Shown: piece after piece, positions 51,173 to 61,453 of the stretch
Position numbering within the stretch: position 1 is the first letter of the stretch
How the letters are laid out: each line of letters begins with the position of its first letter
Source of the DNA: a virus
IMG/VR virus record: IMGVR_UViG_3300043410_001917
Span: 1-64,000 of that record
Direction: 5' to 3' (one strand)
DNA: 64,000 nucleotides
Made by a program: the position numbers and the translations under genes
Notes under the pieces: generated by a model
Seen by the model: only the letters and a program-made list of their open reading frames with translations
Told to the model about the DNA's origin: nothing
Databases searched by the model: none

Positions 51173-51219
51173 GCTGACTATATAATGTAAACGTTTTTTC
51201 TATATGATAGGAGTTTGAA

Positions 51220-51915
51220 ATGAATAATGAGAAATATTTAAATTATTATATTGAGACATTAACAACCACAATGACAGATTGTGTGATTCGAAATGTCTCA
51301 ATGCAAGCGAATGCTAAAATTACTGATGAGGTTGTAAAAGAACAAAGTGAAAAAATTGATGCGTTGGTTAAATCTAATGGTGAGTTGCAAAAAACAATTC
51401 AACAATTAGAACAATCTAAATTGACTAATGAAAATAATACAATTAATGATTTGAAAAATAAAGTTTCTGAATTGGAAGGAAAAATTTCCACACAGAAACA
51501 AGAACATGAGGAATTAATTAGTAAATTCCGTGATTATGATAGTGTTAAGAATCAAGCAACACATGTTGAAACATTTAAAGGTGAATTGATTAGAGCTAGA
51601 GAAGAAACTAACCGAGTTCGTGTTGAACTTGAAAATAGAATCAACTCTATTAATGCTGAAAATAATGGTAAAATTAATGGTATTAATGAAGAAAATGAAA
51701 AGAATGTTAGATTATTGATTCAAAAACATGAAACTGAAAAAGCAAATCTTAATAACAGAATTGCTGAATTAACTGATAAAATTGACTACTTACAACTGTC
51801 TCCTGCCAAAAGAAAAAAAATTGATGAACAACTTAAAGATTCATCACCAACAACAATCGTAACAGATTTAATTGGTGTTGAAAATAGTGTACTCAAGGAC
51901 GGCGGAACGTTTTAA
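51220..51915 (+). CDS. coiled-coil protein in the fibre cluster
   Basis: A 231-residue protein of mostly long alpha-helix (NGELQKTIQQLEQSKLTNEN, VSELEGKISTQKQEHEELIS, EETNRVRVELENRINSINAE), with clear heptads. It has a C-terminal 30-residue tail LIGVENSVLKDGGTF sharing the DGGxF end of its neighbours. Unlike fibres around it, it has no Gly/Ala repeats. It may be a fibre connector or a fibre chaperone. An AGGAG-type site precedes the ATG, behind TATAAT without a -35. Confidence 0.7.
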   Translation: MNNEKYLNYYIETLTTTMTDCVIRNVSMQANAKITDEVVKEQSEKIDALVKSNGELQKTIQQLEQSKLTNENNTINDLKNKVSELEGKISTQKQEHEELISKFRDYDSVKNQATHVETFKGELIRAREETNRVRVELENRINSINAENNGKINGINEENEKNVRLLIQKHETEKANLNNRIAELTDKIDYLQLSPAKRKKIDEQLKDSSPTTIVTDLIGVENSVLKDGGTF

Positions 51916-51919
51916 GTAA

Positions 51920-52357
51920 ATGTCAAACACATCGATACAGTTAAAGAAATCAGGACAAACCGGAAATACACCATCAGGCCTTGCTTATGGTGAGGTTGCA
52001 CTTAACTATGCCGATGGTAAACTGTATTATAAAAACAGTCTTGGTGGAACATCATACATTTCCAACCAGTTTTCTTTTGACACAATCAACTCCAACAACT
52101 CCCTAATATTTGCGGGAAGTGGTTCAGATACCTTATCTATTGCTGCTGGTGATAATATCACTATCAGCACCAATACGACCACAAAAACAATCACAATCAA
52201 CGCATCGGTTGCTGGAGGAAGCGATCCAGGACCTGCGTTTGACCGTGCAAATGCAGCCTATGTTCATGCAAATGCAGCATATGCCAAGGCAAATACCGGA
52301 ACAACAGCACTAGATGTAAACTCCGAAATTATTGCGTTTACTATAGCCATGAGTTAA
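51920..52357 (+). CDS. short fibre adaptor with Ala-rich heptads
   Basis: A 145-residue protein. The start NTSIQLKKSGQTGNTPSGLA with GEVALNYADGKLYYKN is the same adaptor type as at 49014 and 49283. After a beta part (LIFAGSGSDTLSIAAGDN) come ANAAYVHANAAYAKANTG heptads like those in the FANGAF fibres. The C-terminus is IIAFTIAMS. The order adaptor, then 52388, then 52716 suggests a fibre set with attachment, knob and shaft parts. Confidence 0.7.
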   Translation: MSNTSIQLKKSGQTGNTPSGLAYGEVALNYADGKLYYKNSLGGTSYISNQFSFDTINSNNSLIFAGSGSDTLSIAAGDNITISTNTTTKTITINASVAGGSDPGPAFDRANAAYVHANAAYAKANTGTTALDVNSEIIAFTIAMS

Positions 52358-52359
52358 CG

Positions 52360-52367
52360 AATAAATA
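52360..52367 (+). promoter_or_regulatory. late-promoter-like box AATAAATA
   Basis: AATAAATA lies 20 bases before ATG 52388, followed by AAAGGTAACGGG as ribosome site. Confidence 0.55.
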
Positions 52368-52387
52368 AAAGGTAACGGGAAAATAAA

Positions 52388-52714
52388 ATGGCAAATACAT
52401 TTAAAAATTATTCACAAGCAGGAGTTGGAACATCAGCATCCACAATATATACAGCTGGTTCTGGTGTGACATCCACAGTAATTGGTATGACAATTGCTAA
52501 CATATTAAACACAACAATAACAGCAAACGTTATTGTAAATACTGGCGGTTCAGATTTTTATATGGTGAAAATGGCAGAAATTGAACCAGGCAGCTCTTTG
52601 ATTACAATAGGTGGAGACCAAAAATTAGTTTTAGAGGCAACAGATTCTATAAAGGTTTCAACAAGTAACGCTTCTGCGGCCGATGTTATTTTAAGTTTGT
52701 TGGAAATAACATAA
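52388..52714 (+). CDS. small beta-sandwich protein, fibre accessory
   Basis: A 108-residue protein made of short strands with Thr/Ser/Val (GVTSTVIGMTIANILNTTIT) and NTGGSDFYMVKMAEIEPGSS then VLEATDSIKVSTSNASAADV. It resembles the protein at 62763 (NITNTTGTAVTATIYWNNGA, EEGQSIGVTAAT, YEVIS): both read as a strand, NTTIT-type turn, PGSSL/PPNSAL and a final VILSLLEIT/CSYEVIS strand. It likely is a trimer knob, neck or accessory of a fibre set. Confidence 0.7.
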   Translation: MANTFKNYSQAGVGTSASTIYTAGSGVTSTVIGMTIANILNTTITANVIVNTGGSDFYMVKMAEIEPGSSLITIGGDQKLVLEATDSIKVSTSNASAADVILSLLEIT

Positions 52715-52715
52715 T

Positions 52716-55601
52716 ATGAAGTTCTCCTACATTGGCAACCAGAGTAATAGAGATGTAAGGTTGGCCGGTGGGTTTGCCAATGGAGCATTCACCACTGCCA
52801 ACTCAGCAGCATCTTTTGCCAATGGTGCTTTTGTTCGTGCTAACAATTCACTTAATGTTAGTAGCGGCGGCACAATAACAGGTGACATTTCAGTAACAGG
52901 CAATATTATTGTTACTGGAGCAAACACATCTTTAGGTGAGATTAGTAACGTTCACATTTATGGTGGTAATACTGGTCAAGTATTAATTACTGATGAATTT
53001 GGAAATTTAAGTTTCATTGATTTTCCATCAATTCAATCCACAGTATATACAGCAAACACAATATCATTAACAAATGGTGTATATGTTTCTGGTAATGTTG
53101 ATAGCATCAAAACTTTAAATGATGGTGATTATTATCAAATTACCGATGGAACAAATACTGGTCCCGCATGGATTATAACAACAACTTTTGAAGGTGTTTC
53201 AGCATTCAATAGGGTAGTCACAAACATAGACTATACCGCATCTTCAGGACATACAATATATTTTCAAGTATATAACTATGACACAACAGCTTGGGATAAT
53301 ATTGGTTCTTATTCTGGCTCATCTGGTTATATACAATATGCACTTGCAGTATTAAACTACTCGTCATACATCAACACATCTAGTGGTGGAACCGTTCAGG
53401 TTCGTTTGTATCATTCAAACACAGGTAATGCAGGTCACACAACAAAATTAGACTATCTTGCTTTAGAGTTTGGAACAACAGGTCAACAAGGACCTAGAGG
53501 ACCAACCGGACCAACTGGCGCAACTGGTTCTGGTATTAATCCTGGTGGAACAGCAGGTCAAATATTATTAAAAAATAGTTCGACAAACTATGATACTTCA
53601 TGGTCAAATAATTTAATTGATGCATGGAACACTGCTAATGCAGCCTTTACAGCTGCAAACACCTCATCAGGAACTTATGCAGCTTCTGCTTTCGACCAAG
53701 CCAACACAGCGGCATCGTTTGCTAATGGTGCTTTTGACCAAGCCAACTCAGCAGCATCTTTTGCCAATGGTGCGTTCTTAAGAGCCAACGCATCTTACAC
53801 CGCACAAAATACCACAGCTTCATTTGCAAATGGTGCTTTTGTAACAGCCAACTCAGCTGGTTCATTTGCTAATGGTGCCTTTGTAACAGCCAACTCAGCT
53901 GGTTCATTTGCTAATGGTGCCTTTGTAACAGCCAATTCGGCAGCTAGTTTTGCAAATGGTGCCTTTGTAACAGCCAATTCGGCAGCATTATTTGCCAATG
54001 GTGCTTTTGACAAAGCCAATTCAGCTGGTTCATTTGCTAATGGTGCATTTAGTAGAGCTAATAGTGCGTATTCTCAAGCAAACTCAGCAGCTTCATTTGC
54101 AAATGGTGCTTTTGTAACAGCCAACTCAGCAGCAGATTTTGCAAATGGTGCTTTCACATCTGCAAATTTAAAATTTAATAGTAGTGGTGGTACAATTTCT
54201 GGTGATGTAAACATCACTGGTAACTTATCAATCACAGGAAACACATTCAGCACCAGCGCAACACAAATTGTTGCTAATGATACTCTGTTCATCATGGGAA
54301 CAGGAAATTATTCTGGTGATGTTCTTGATATAGGTTTTGCAGCTCACTATAATAATGGCACTAATGCACACACAGGTCTAATAAGAGATTCCGGCACCAA
54401 AGAATGGCAGTTGTTTGAGGAATATACACCTGAAGTTGGTGCAAACAACAATATTATCATTACTGATAGTTCCTTTAAAATTGCTACACTAAATGCAAAT
54501 TTAAAGTCAACTACAATAACAATTAAAAATATTGACTTATTGCCATATGTAAACAATGCATATGATAAAGCAAATTCTGGTGCATCTTTTGCCAACGGTG
54601 CATTTTTAGTTGCAAACTCAGCAGCATCTTTTGCCAATGGTGCCTTTGGCCAAGCCAATTCGGCAGCTTCATTTGCAAATGGTGCTTTTGTAACAGCCAA
54701 CTCAGCTGGTTCATTTGCTAATGGTGCATTTTTAGTTGCAAACTCAGCAGCTAGTTTTGCTAATGGTGCCTTTGTAACAGCCAATGCATCTTATACAGCA
54801 CAAAATACAACCGCTGGATTTGCTAACGGTGCTTTCGTTACAGCCAATTCAGCAGCTAGTTTTGCTAATGGTGCCTTTACAACTGGTAATAGTGCCGCTT
54901 CATTTGCTAATGGTGCCTTTGTAACTGCTAACTCAGCAGCTAGTTTTGCTAATGGTGCTTTCGATAGAGCCAATGCTGCATTTAATGCTGCAAATACAGG
55001 TGGTTCCAGCACGGATTCGTGGGCAAGGTCTCAGGCCAATGCTGCATTTAATGCTGCAAATACTGCTGTTTCCGCAAGTGGTTCACTAACTGGTTATGTT
55101 GATGTATTTACAGGTGATGGATCAACTTCAAATTTCTCTTTATCAACAACACCAAACAATGAAAATATTACGTTTGTTGCTGTGCAAGGTGTTTTGCAAC
55201 CAAAAGCTTCCTACTCTTTATCCGGAAGCACCCTAACATTTGATTCTGTAATACCAAATTCAGCATATATTGAAGTAACTACCTTATCTGGTGCCGGCGG
55301 CGGCAGTTCGATTTCTTGGTATATTGCAAACGCAAATACAACAATGGTTGCAAGTCGTGGTTATTTTGTTGATACAACAGTTGGTCCATTGACAATGACT
55401 TTACCAGCTACAGCAACATTAGGAGATACAATTAGAATAAATGATTTGGCAGGAACATTTAGTGCAAACAATTTAACTATTAATCGAAATTCACATAAAA
55501 TTGAAGGCGCAACAAATGATTTGTTGGTGAATGTGGACCAAACCAGTTTTGGACTAATATATAGTAATAGCACCTATGGATGGAAAGTAATAGAACTATA
55601 A
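52716..55601 (+). CDS. long tail fibre with FANGAF heptads and a collagen-like patch
   Basis: A 961-residue fibre. It begins MKFSYIGNQSNRDVRLAGGF, then two FANGAF units. A beta domain follows (GDISVTGNIIVTGANTSLGE; YIQYALAVLNYSSYINTSSG). Near residue 260 is a collagen-like GPRGPTGPTGATGSG. Two arrays of Ala-rich heptads with about ten and nine FANGAF units are separated by GDVLDIGFAAHYNNGTNAHT, a domain also present in the fibre at 49283. The end is a beta domain (GYVDVFTGDGSTSNFSLSTT). It is probably the main shaft of a side fibre. Confidence 0.85.
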   Translation: MKFSYIGNQSNRDVRLAGGFANGAFTTANSAASFANGAFVRANNSLNVSSGGTITGDISVTGNIIVTGANTSLGEISNVHIYGGNTGQVLITDEFGNLSFIDFPSIQSTVYTANTISLTNGVYVSGNVDSIKTLNDGDYYQITDGTNTGPAWIITTTFEGVSAFNRVVTNIDYTASSGHTIYFQVYNYDTTAWDNIGSYSGSSGYIQYALAVLNYSSYINTSSGGTVQVRLYHSNTGNAGHTTKLDYLALEFGTTGQQGPRGPTGPTGATGSGINPGGTAGQILLKNSSTNYDTSWSNNLIDAWNTANAAFTAANTSSGTYAASAFDQANTAASFANGAFDQANSAASFANGAFLRANASYTAQNTTASFANGAFVTANSAGSFANGAFVTANSAGSFANGAFVTANSAASFANGAFVTANSAALFANGAFDKANSAGSFANGAFSRANSAYSQANSAASFANGAFVTANSAADFANGAFTSANLKFNSSGGTISGDVNITGNLSITGNTFSTSATQIVANDTLFIMGTGNYSGDVLDIGFAAHYNNGTNAHTGLIRDSGTKEWQLFEEYTPEVGANNNIIITDSSFKIATLNANLKSTTITIKNIDLLPYVNNAYDKANSGASFANGAFLVANSAASFANGAFGQANSAASFANGAFVTANSAGSFANGAFLVANSAASFANGAFVTANASYTAQNTTAGFANGAFVTANSAASFANGAFTTGNSAASFANGAFVTANSAASFANGAFDRANAAFNAANTGGSSTDSWARSQANAAFNAANTAVSASGSLTGYVDVFTGDGSTSNFSLSTTPNNENITFVAVQGVLQPKASYSLSGSTLTFDSVIPNSAYIEVTTLSGAGGGSSISWYIANANTTMVASRGYFVDTTVGPLTMTLPATATLGDTIRINDLAGTFSANNLTINRNSHKIEGATNDLLVNVDQTSFGLIYSNSTYGWKVIEL
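53690..54980 (+). repeat. two arrays of 42-base repeats coding FANGAF-ANSxAS heptad pairs
   Basis: Repeats of 42 bases (14 codons, two heptads) with consensus of TTTGCTAATGGTGCTTTTGT then AACAGCCAACTCAGCAGC occur in two tandem groups, about 53700-54170 and 54570-54980. Similar units are at 33990-34430, 44770-44900 and 61640-62390. Near-identity between units within and between genes offers sites for homologous exchange. Confidence 0.85.
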
Positions 55602-58600
55602 TGACAACGACAAATTTAACAAATATAAGAGCAAATGCCTGGACAAATGTTGTAACCACAATTATTTCAACAACTGGTTCTTCTGGTGGTCCAAAAATTT
55701 CCAGCATTTCATATCCTGGAGATGATGCTGCGGCTGATGTAAATGGTGGACAAACAATCACATTAACCGGTTCAGGTTTTAATTCTGGTGCAAGCGTTAT
55801 AATTAATGGAACTTATGCTGGTGTTGTTACTGTTGTAAGTAGCACATCAATTACATTTACAGCTCCAGCACAAAGCGCAGGAACATATGCAATTTATGTT
55901 GTCAATACGGATGGCGGTACAGCAATTGCTGTTCCAGGAATAAGTTATAGTGGAACACCAACTTGGAGTAATACAGCCGGAAGCATAGCAACAGTATATG
56001 AAGCTTCAAGTATAAGTTCTCAATTAGGTGCAACAGGTGATGCGCCAGTAACATATAGTGTATATTCAGGAACATTACCTCCAGGAAGTTCTTTGAATAC
56101 AACTACCGGATTAATATCAGGAACATCAGCAGCAACATCAAGTCCAACAACTTATAGTTTTACTGTTCGTGCAACCGATGCACAAAATCAAGATACAGAC
56201 CGAGCATTTAGTATAACAGTTAATCCTGATGTTGTCACATGGAGTTCACCTGCTGATAACTCAACCACCACAACATACGAATATGTTGCAATAACTCCAG
56301 TATCATTATCAGCAACAAGTGCAGCTGGTAAATCCATAACATATACAGCAAATGCATTGCCTACTGGTGTCACATTAAGTGGTTCAACAATTTCAGGAAC
56401 ACCAACAACGGTTGCAAATACAAATACACGTGTGACTGCTAACGCTGCGGCAACTTATAGAACAGCAACAAAAGATATTAATTTTGTGGTTAACCAAGAC
56501 GTTGTTACGTGGAATAGTCCAGCAAACAATACAGTTTATTCAGTATATACTGATAGTGCTATAACACCCGTAACACTATCAGCAACAAGTGCGGCCGGAT
56601 TTGGTGTAACATATGCAGCAAATACTTTACCAACAGGTCTCACTTTAAGTAGTGGAGTAATTTCAGGAACACCAACAGTTGTTGGAAATACTGATACATT
56701 AATAACAGCTACAGCCGCAACAACAAATAGAACAAAAGTTGCCACATTTAGTTGGATTGTAACTGTTGGTGGTGATCCATATTTTAAAAATACAACACTA
56801 TTATTGAGTGCTAATACTGATGTTATTTCAACCCCACTTATTACTGATAAGAGTTTATTTAATGCACAAATGACCGTTTTTGGTGATTGTAGAGCAAGCA
56901 ACTTTAATCCATACAGTGAAGGTTATTACAGCAATTATTTTGATGGTACTGGAGATTACATCACAGCACAATCAATAACCCTCGGAACAAACCCATTCAC
57001 TATTGAGTTTTGGGCATATCCAACATCAATACCTACAAACGCTATTATATTTGGTACTGCAACAAACGGAGGCATACAACTACAAACTGATAGTGCAGGA
57101 AATATGTCGGTTGGAACATATGGGGTATCAAATACATTATCAACATCAGGAACTCCGTTTGTTACGAATAGATGGCTTCACATTGTGGTTGTGAGAAGCG
57201 GAACCGGCACTAACCAAACAAGCGTTTACTTCAATGGAGTTCGTTATGCTAATGGTACAGTATCCACAAACTATGTTGCGGGCACGGCAACCATTGGTGG
57301 GTTAGCGTCACAGACGTTTTTTGGGTATATTAGCAATTTCAGATTAGTTGTCGGTACAGCACTGTATGACCCAACACAAACTACAATAACCGTACCAACA
57401 TCACCATTGACCGCAGTTGCAAATACACAACTATTAACTTGTTGTTCAAATAGATTTCTTGATAAATCAACTAATGCGACAACAATAACAGTTACAGGTA
57501 ACGTAAGTGTTTCTCCAGAAATTCCATTTGCTGCGCCTAATAATAATTATGGTAGTATCTACTTTGACGGCACAGGTGATTATGTTATGGCTAACAGCAA
57601 TCCAGCCTATGCGTTTGGTGCGGCTTCAGGAACAAGTAATGATTTTACTGCTGAATGCTGGGCTTATTTTACTGCTATACAATCAGCTCAAAGTCCAGGC
57701 TTAATGTCTGTTGCAAACTCAGCATCAAGCACAGGTTGGCAAGTTTATTATGATCCTTCTTCTGGTTGGGGAGTCCGTTCTAATGCGGCTAACATATTCA
57801 CAAATGCTAGTCCACCAGTTGTTGGCAGATGGTATCACGTAGCATACGTTAGAGCCGGATCAACACATACATTGTATATTAATGGTGTTTCAATTGCAAC
57901 AAGCACAACAGCTGCAACTTGGTCTGACCAAGTATTCTATTCTGGATACACACCAATTGGCCAAAACGTATATGGTTATGTCAGTGATGTAAGATTGGTG
58001 AAAGGTGTAGCAGTTTATACAGGCAACTTTACTCCACCAACATCACCATTGGCCATTTCACAATCTTCAGGAACCAATATTGCTGCTGTTTCTGCGGGAA
58101 ACACAAGTATATTATTATTCCAAAATAATGGAAGTCATAACAATAATCACATTAAAGATTCTGCAAATGCAATGACAATTATCACAAGAGCCGGTAATGT
58201 TCAAGCAGGAACATTTAGTCCTTATGGTGATAATTGGAGTGTTTATTTTAATGGTTCTTCCGACTTTTTAACAGTTAGTGGAACAACAACACTTAACGTT
58301 GCTAGCACAGGTGCATATACAATCGAATCGTGGGTTTATCCAACTGGAAGTAGTTCATATAGTTGTATTGCCTCAAAGGATTGGTCTCCAGGAACTACAT
58401 ATGCATCATTCACAGTTTATCTTGATGCTTCAAGAAAAGTTAACTTTTCTGGCGGCAATGGAACAACAAGCGCAACCGGATCTTTTGGATTTACTGGTGT
58501 AAATGCAGTAGCATTAAACACTTGGTCACATATTGCTGTTGTTGTAAGTGCTGGAACATGGAAAATTTATATCAATGGCCTATTAGATGCGACTGGTAGT

Positions 58601-61450
58601 ATGGGAACGGGAGTTGTTGGTGTTAGCACAAATGCAATGATTGTTGGTGGGTCCAATAGCGGTGGTTCAGGAACAGCATATTTTATAGGTCATCTGTGTG
58701 ATACAAGAATTACAAAATCTGCCATTTACACAGCAAACACCTCAACAAGCACAACTCCATTATTAGCAGATACAAACACTCAAATATTAGTTTGTAATTC
58801 AAATAGATTTATTGACAAGAGTTATAATGCATATGCATTAACCGCAACAGGTGCACCAAGAACTATAAAATTTAGTCCATATGCAACCATCAACTCATCA
58901 TTACCAAAATATTATAGTTATGCTTTTGGTTCAACATCAAACTATTTGTCAGTAACACCTAAAGGAACAGTTTTTCCTTCATCTGGAAATAGTTGGACGG
59001 TTGAGGGTTGGTTTATGTTTAAATCATTTGCAGCTGTTTGTGGTTTAGCGACTGTTGGTGATTTATTAGAATTTAAAGTTACCAGCAGCACACAAATACA
59101 GGCAATTTATAGAAACACACCAGCTTCACCTGTATGGACAACATTTACTGGAACATATTCATTCAACACCTATACATGGTATCATATTGCATTGGTGAAT
59201 AATAATGGTTCTCTACAAGTTTATGTGAATGGTACATCAACAGGAACAGCAGCTGCTGTAGGTGCAATGGCCGATGGTGGAACCGGCGCAAATGCAATGT
59301 GGATTGGTGGAAATGACACCTTCGCTTTTGCATCTTTAGACCAAACACTCAACGGATATATCTCAAATTTCAGAACAGCAAATACTGCGGTATATACCGG
59401 AAACTTTACTGTTCCAACAACCCCATTGGCAATTACACAATCAGCTGGAACAAATATTTCTGCATTAACAGCTGGACAAGTTAAGTTATTAACTTGCCAT
59501 GAGAACGTAATTTCAGATGGAACAAGCAATAATATTGTTATAACATCTACTGCTAATACGGCATTACCGATTTCACCATTTACTGTGACAACAAATAGTG
59601 CGTCTTATAGTCCAACAACATTTGGTGGTAGCATATACTTTGATGGTACTGGAGATTATATAACAATACCAACAACAACTACGTCAGCTGCCACAAACCT
59701 TGGTGCTTCTGGTGATTTCACCATTGAGGCGTGGATTTATAACACATCAACAGCTGCTACATCTAAACTGATATTTGGTAATTGGAATGCTGGCTCAAAC
59801 GGTGGTTATCAACTATACCTAAGAACAAACAACAGATTGGTGTGGCAAGCGTATACACAAAACTCACCAGATTCTGCCACACTTGATGTTCCAGTAAATG
59901 CATGGACTCATGTGGCATGGGTTAGAATGACTAACGTTGCCTACACTTATATTAATGGAGTTTTAAAAGACACTACAGCATTAACCAACAGTTGTGTTGG
60001 CCTTGCGTCAGCAGTATCTATGGGAGCACAAGACACTTCTTTGGCTTCTAATTATTTCCCAGGATATATCTCAGATTTACGTGTAACAAAGAAAGCATTA
60101 TACACTTCTAATTTCTGGCCAGGTCCAACACCATTAACAACTGTTGCGTATGCTAACAACAGAACTGATGCTTCAAATACATATACAGCATCTATGTTAA
60201 TCTCTGGTGCATCTGGTGGTATGATTGATGCAACACAAAAAAATAACATTGAAACAATTGGTGATGTTCACACAGTTCCGTTTAGTCCTTATAGTGGAAA
60301 TTATTATAGTAATTACTTTGATGGCACTGGTGATTATTTAACTTTCCCTAATAGTTCAAACTTTGCATTTGGCACAGGCGCATTTACAATTGAATTTTGG
60401 ATTAATGGACCACTTAACAATGACAAACACATTGTAAATGGTCGTGCTGCTATTGGCACGATGCACATAACAACAGGCGGTTCTGCAAGCACAGCAGGCT
60501 CACTTCGTTATGTTGGTAGTAGCACAATTACAACAGGAAGTGTATTGATAACAGACAATTTATGGCATCACTGTGCAATCGTTCGTGATGGTTCAAACAA
60601 TGTGACATTATATGTTGATGGTGTCAGTCAAGGAACAGGAACAGACACAACAAACTACACATCAACCAGCGGCACTTGGTTTATAGCAAGTAACGATAGT
60701 TCCGTTGGTGGCGCCGGCACCAACACTCCAACAGCATATATTTCTAATTTAAGAATTGTTAAAGGAACGGCCATCATACCTAGTGCAGGTGGACCAACAA
60801 GTCCATTAACCGCTGTTTCAGGAACAAGTTTGTTAACCTGTCAATCCAACAAACTTAAAGATAGTAGTGTGAACAATAATGTATTAACCAAAAACGGTGA
60901 TGTGTCTGTCAAATCAACAAATCCATTCCGAGTTAATACTGGATTGAGTTATTGGTTTGATGGTGCCGGTGACCGATTGGCTATTCCATATAGCATAGCT
61001 TCACCTGCATTATTATCACAAGTAGGTGCGTTTACCTTTGAATGTTGGTTTATGATGACAACACAACCTGGTGTTAACACATATTTGTTAGGTAGAAATG
61101 CTGGCGGATTCTTTGGTATAGCTATCAACACTTCAAATATTTTAATAGTTGATAAACAAGGTGTTGGAACACAAATTACAGGCACAACCACATTAAAACT
61201 TGGACAATGGTATCATATAGCAATGTCTTATGATGGCACATATACTAGATTATTTTTAGATGGTGTGTTAGAAGGAACTGTTGCTGGCACAGGTGGTGAT
61301 GGTAGTGCAGCCACAACAATTGCATATTATGAAGCGCTTGGAACTTCAAGTTTTTATGGTTATATTTCTGATATAAGATTTACAAAATATGCACGATACT
61401 CATCAAACACAACATTTAGTGTTCCAACATCACCAGTATTATTGCAATAA
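55601..61450 (+). CDS. giant fibre or adhesin with Ig-like and seven LamG-like modules
   Basis: A 1949-residue protein starting at ATG 55601 (TAATG with the preceding stop). Residues 30-115 form an IPT/TIG-like Ig domain (ISYPGDDAAADVNGGQTITL). Three He_PIG-type domains (APVTYSVYSGTLPPGSSLNT; KSITYTANALPTGVTLSG; FGVTYAANTLPTGLTLSSG) lie at about 120-390. Seven concanavalin/LamG-like modules start near residues 441, 649, 876, 1101, 1341, 1565 and 1780, each beginning YFDGTGDYI or like, and ending in FxGYISDxR. They probably bind host-surface glycans. No transmembrane segment is visible. No chaperone domain is seen at the end. Confidence 0.85.
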   Translation: MTTTNLTNIRANAWTNVVTTIISTTGSSGGPKISSISYPGDDAAADVNGGQTITLTGSGFNSGASVIINGTYAGVVTVVSSTSITFTAPAQSAGTYAIYVVNTDGGTAIAVPGISYSGTPTWSNTAGSIATVYEASSISSQLGATGDAPVTYSVYSGTLPPGSSLNTTTGLISGTSAATSSPTTYSFTVRATDAQNQDTDRAFSITVNPDVVTWSSPADNSTTTTYEYVAITPVSLSATSAAGKSITYTANALPTGVTLSGSTISGTPTTVANTNTRVTANAAATYRTATKDINFVVNQDVVTWNSPANNTVYSVYTDSAITPVTLSATSAAGFGVTYAANTLPTGLTLSSGVISGTPTVVGNTDTLITATAATTNRTKVATFSWIVTVGGDPYFKNTTLLLSANTDVISTPLITDKSLFNAQMTVFGDCRASNFNPYSEGYYSNYFDGTGDYITAQSITLGTNPFTIEFWAYPTSIPTNAIIFGTATNGGIQLQTDSAGNMSVGTYGVSNTLSTSGTPFVTNRWLHIVVVRSGTGTNQTSVYFNGVRYANGTVSTNYVAGTATIGGLASQTFFGYISNFRLVVGTALYDPTQTTITVPTSPLTAVANTQLLTCCSNRFLDKSTNATTITVTGNVSVSPEIPFAAPNNNYGSIYFDGTGDYVMANSNPAYAFGAASGTSNDFTAECWAYFTAIQSAQSPGLMSVANSASSTGWQVYYDPSSGWGVRSNAANIFTNASPPVVGRWYHVAYVRAGSTHTLYINGVSIATSTTAATWSDQVFYSGYTPIGQNVYGYVSDVRLVKGVAVYTGNFTPPTSPLAISQSSGTNIAAVSAGNTSILLFQNNGSHNNNHIKDSANAMTIITRAGNVQAGTFSPYGDNWSVYFNGSSDFLTVSGTTTLNVASTGAYTIESWVYPTGSSSYSCIASKDWSPGTTYASFTVYLDASRKVNFSGGNGTTSATGSFGFTGVNAVALNTWSHIAVVVSAGTWKIYINGLLDATGSMGTGVVGVSTNAMIVGGSNSGGSGTAYFIGHLCDTRITKSAIYTANTSTSTTPLLADTNTQILVCNSNRFIDKSYNAYALTATGAPRTIKFSPYATINSSLPKYYSYAFGSTSNYLSVTPKGTVFPSSGNSWTVEGWFMFKSFAAVCGLATVGDLLEFKVTSSTQIQAIYRNTPASPVWTTFTGTYSFNTYTWYHIALVNNNGSLQVYVNGTSTGTAAAVGAMADGGTGANAMWIGGNDTFAFASLDQTLNGYISNFRTANTAVYTGNFTVPTTPLAITQSAGTNISALTAGQVKLLTCHENVISDGTSNNIVITSTANTALPISPFTVTTNSASYSPTTFGGSIYFDGTGDYITIPTTTTSAATNLGASGDFTIEAWIYNTSTAATSKLIFGNWNAGSNGGYQLYLRTNNRLVWQAYTQNSPDSATLDVPVNAWTHVAWVRMTNVAYTYINGVLKDTTALTNSCVGLASAVSMGAQDTSLASNYFPGYISDLRVTKKALYTSNFWPGPTPLTTVAYANNRTDASNTYTASMLISGASGGMIDATQKNNIETIGDVHTVPFSPYSGNYYSNYFDGTGDYLTFPNSSNFAFGTGAFTIEFWINGPLNNDKHIVNGRAAIGTMHITTGGSASTAGSLRYVGSSTITTGSVLITDNLWHHCAIVRDGSNNVTLYVDGVSQGTGTDTTNYTSTSGTWFIASNDSSVGGAGTNTPTAYISNLRIVKGTAIIPSAGGPTSPLTAVSGTSLLTCQSNKLKDSSVNNNVLTKNGDVSVKSTNPFRVNTGLSYWFDGAGDRLAIPYSIASPALLSQVGAFTFECWFMMTTQPGVNTYLLGRNAGGFFGIAINTSNILIVDKQGVGTQITGTTTLKLGQWYHIAMSYDGTYTRLFLDGVLEGTVAGTGGDGSAATTIAYYEALGTSSFYGYISDIRFTKYARYSSNTTFSVPTSPVLLQ

Positions 61451-61453
61451 ATA
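61446..61453 (+). promoter_or_regulatory. late-promoter-like box AATAAATA
   Basis: AATAAATA overlaps the stop of the LamG protein and lies 42 bases before ATG 61496. The gap 61451-61495 has no other feature. Confidence 0.55.

Noticed and set aside
51181-51186. TATAAT before the coiled-coil gene as a sigma70 promoter
   Set aside because: No -35 box at 16-18 bases; chance is likely in AT-rich sequence.
53690-54980. Repeat arrays as CRISPR
   Set aside because: No spacers of constant size; the units are in-frame codons of a fibre protein with heptads.
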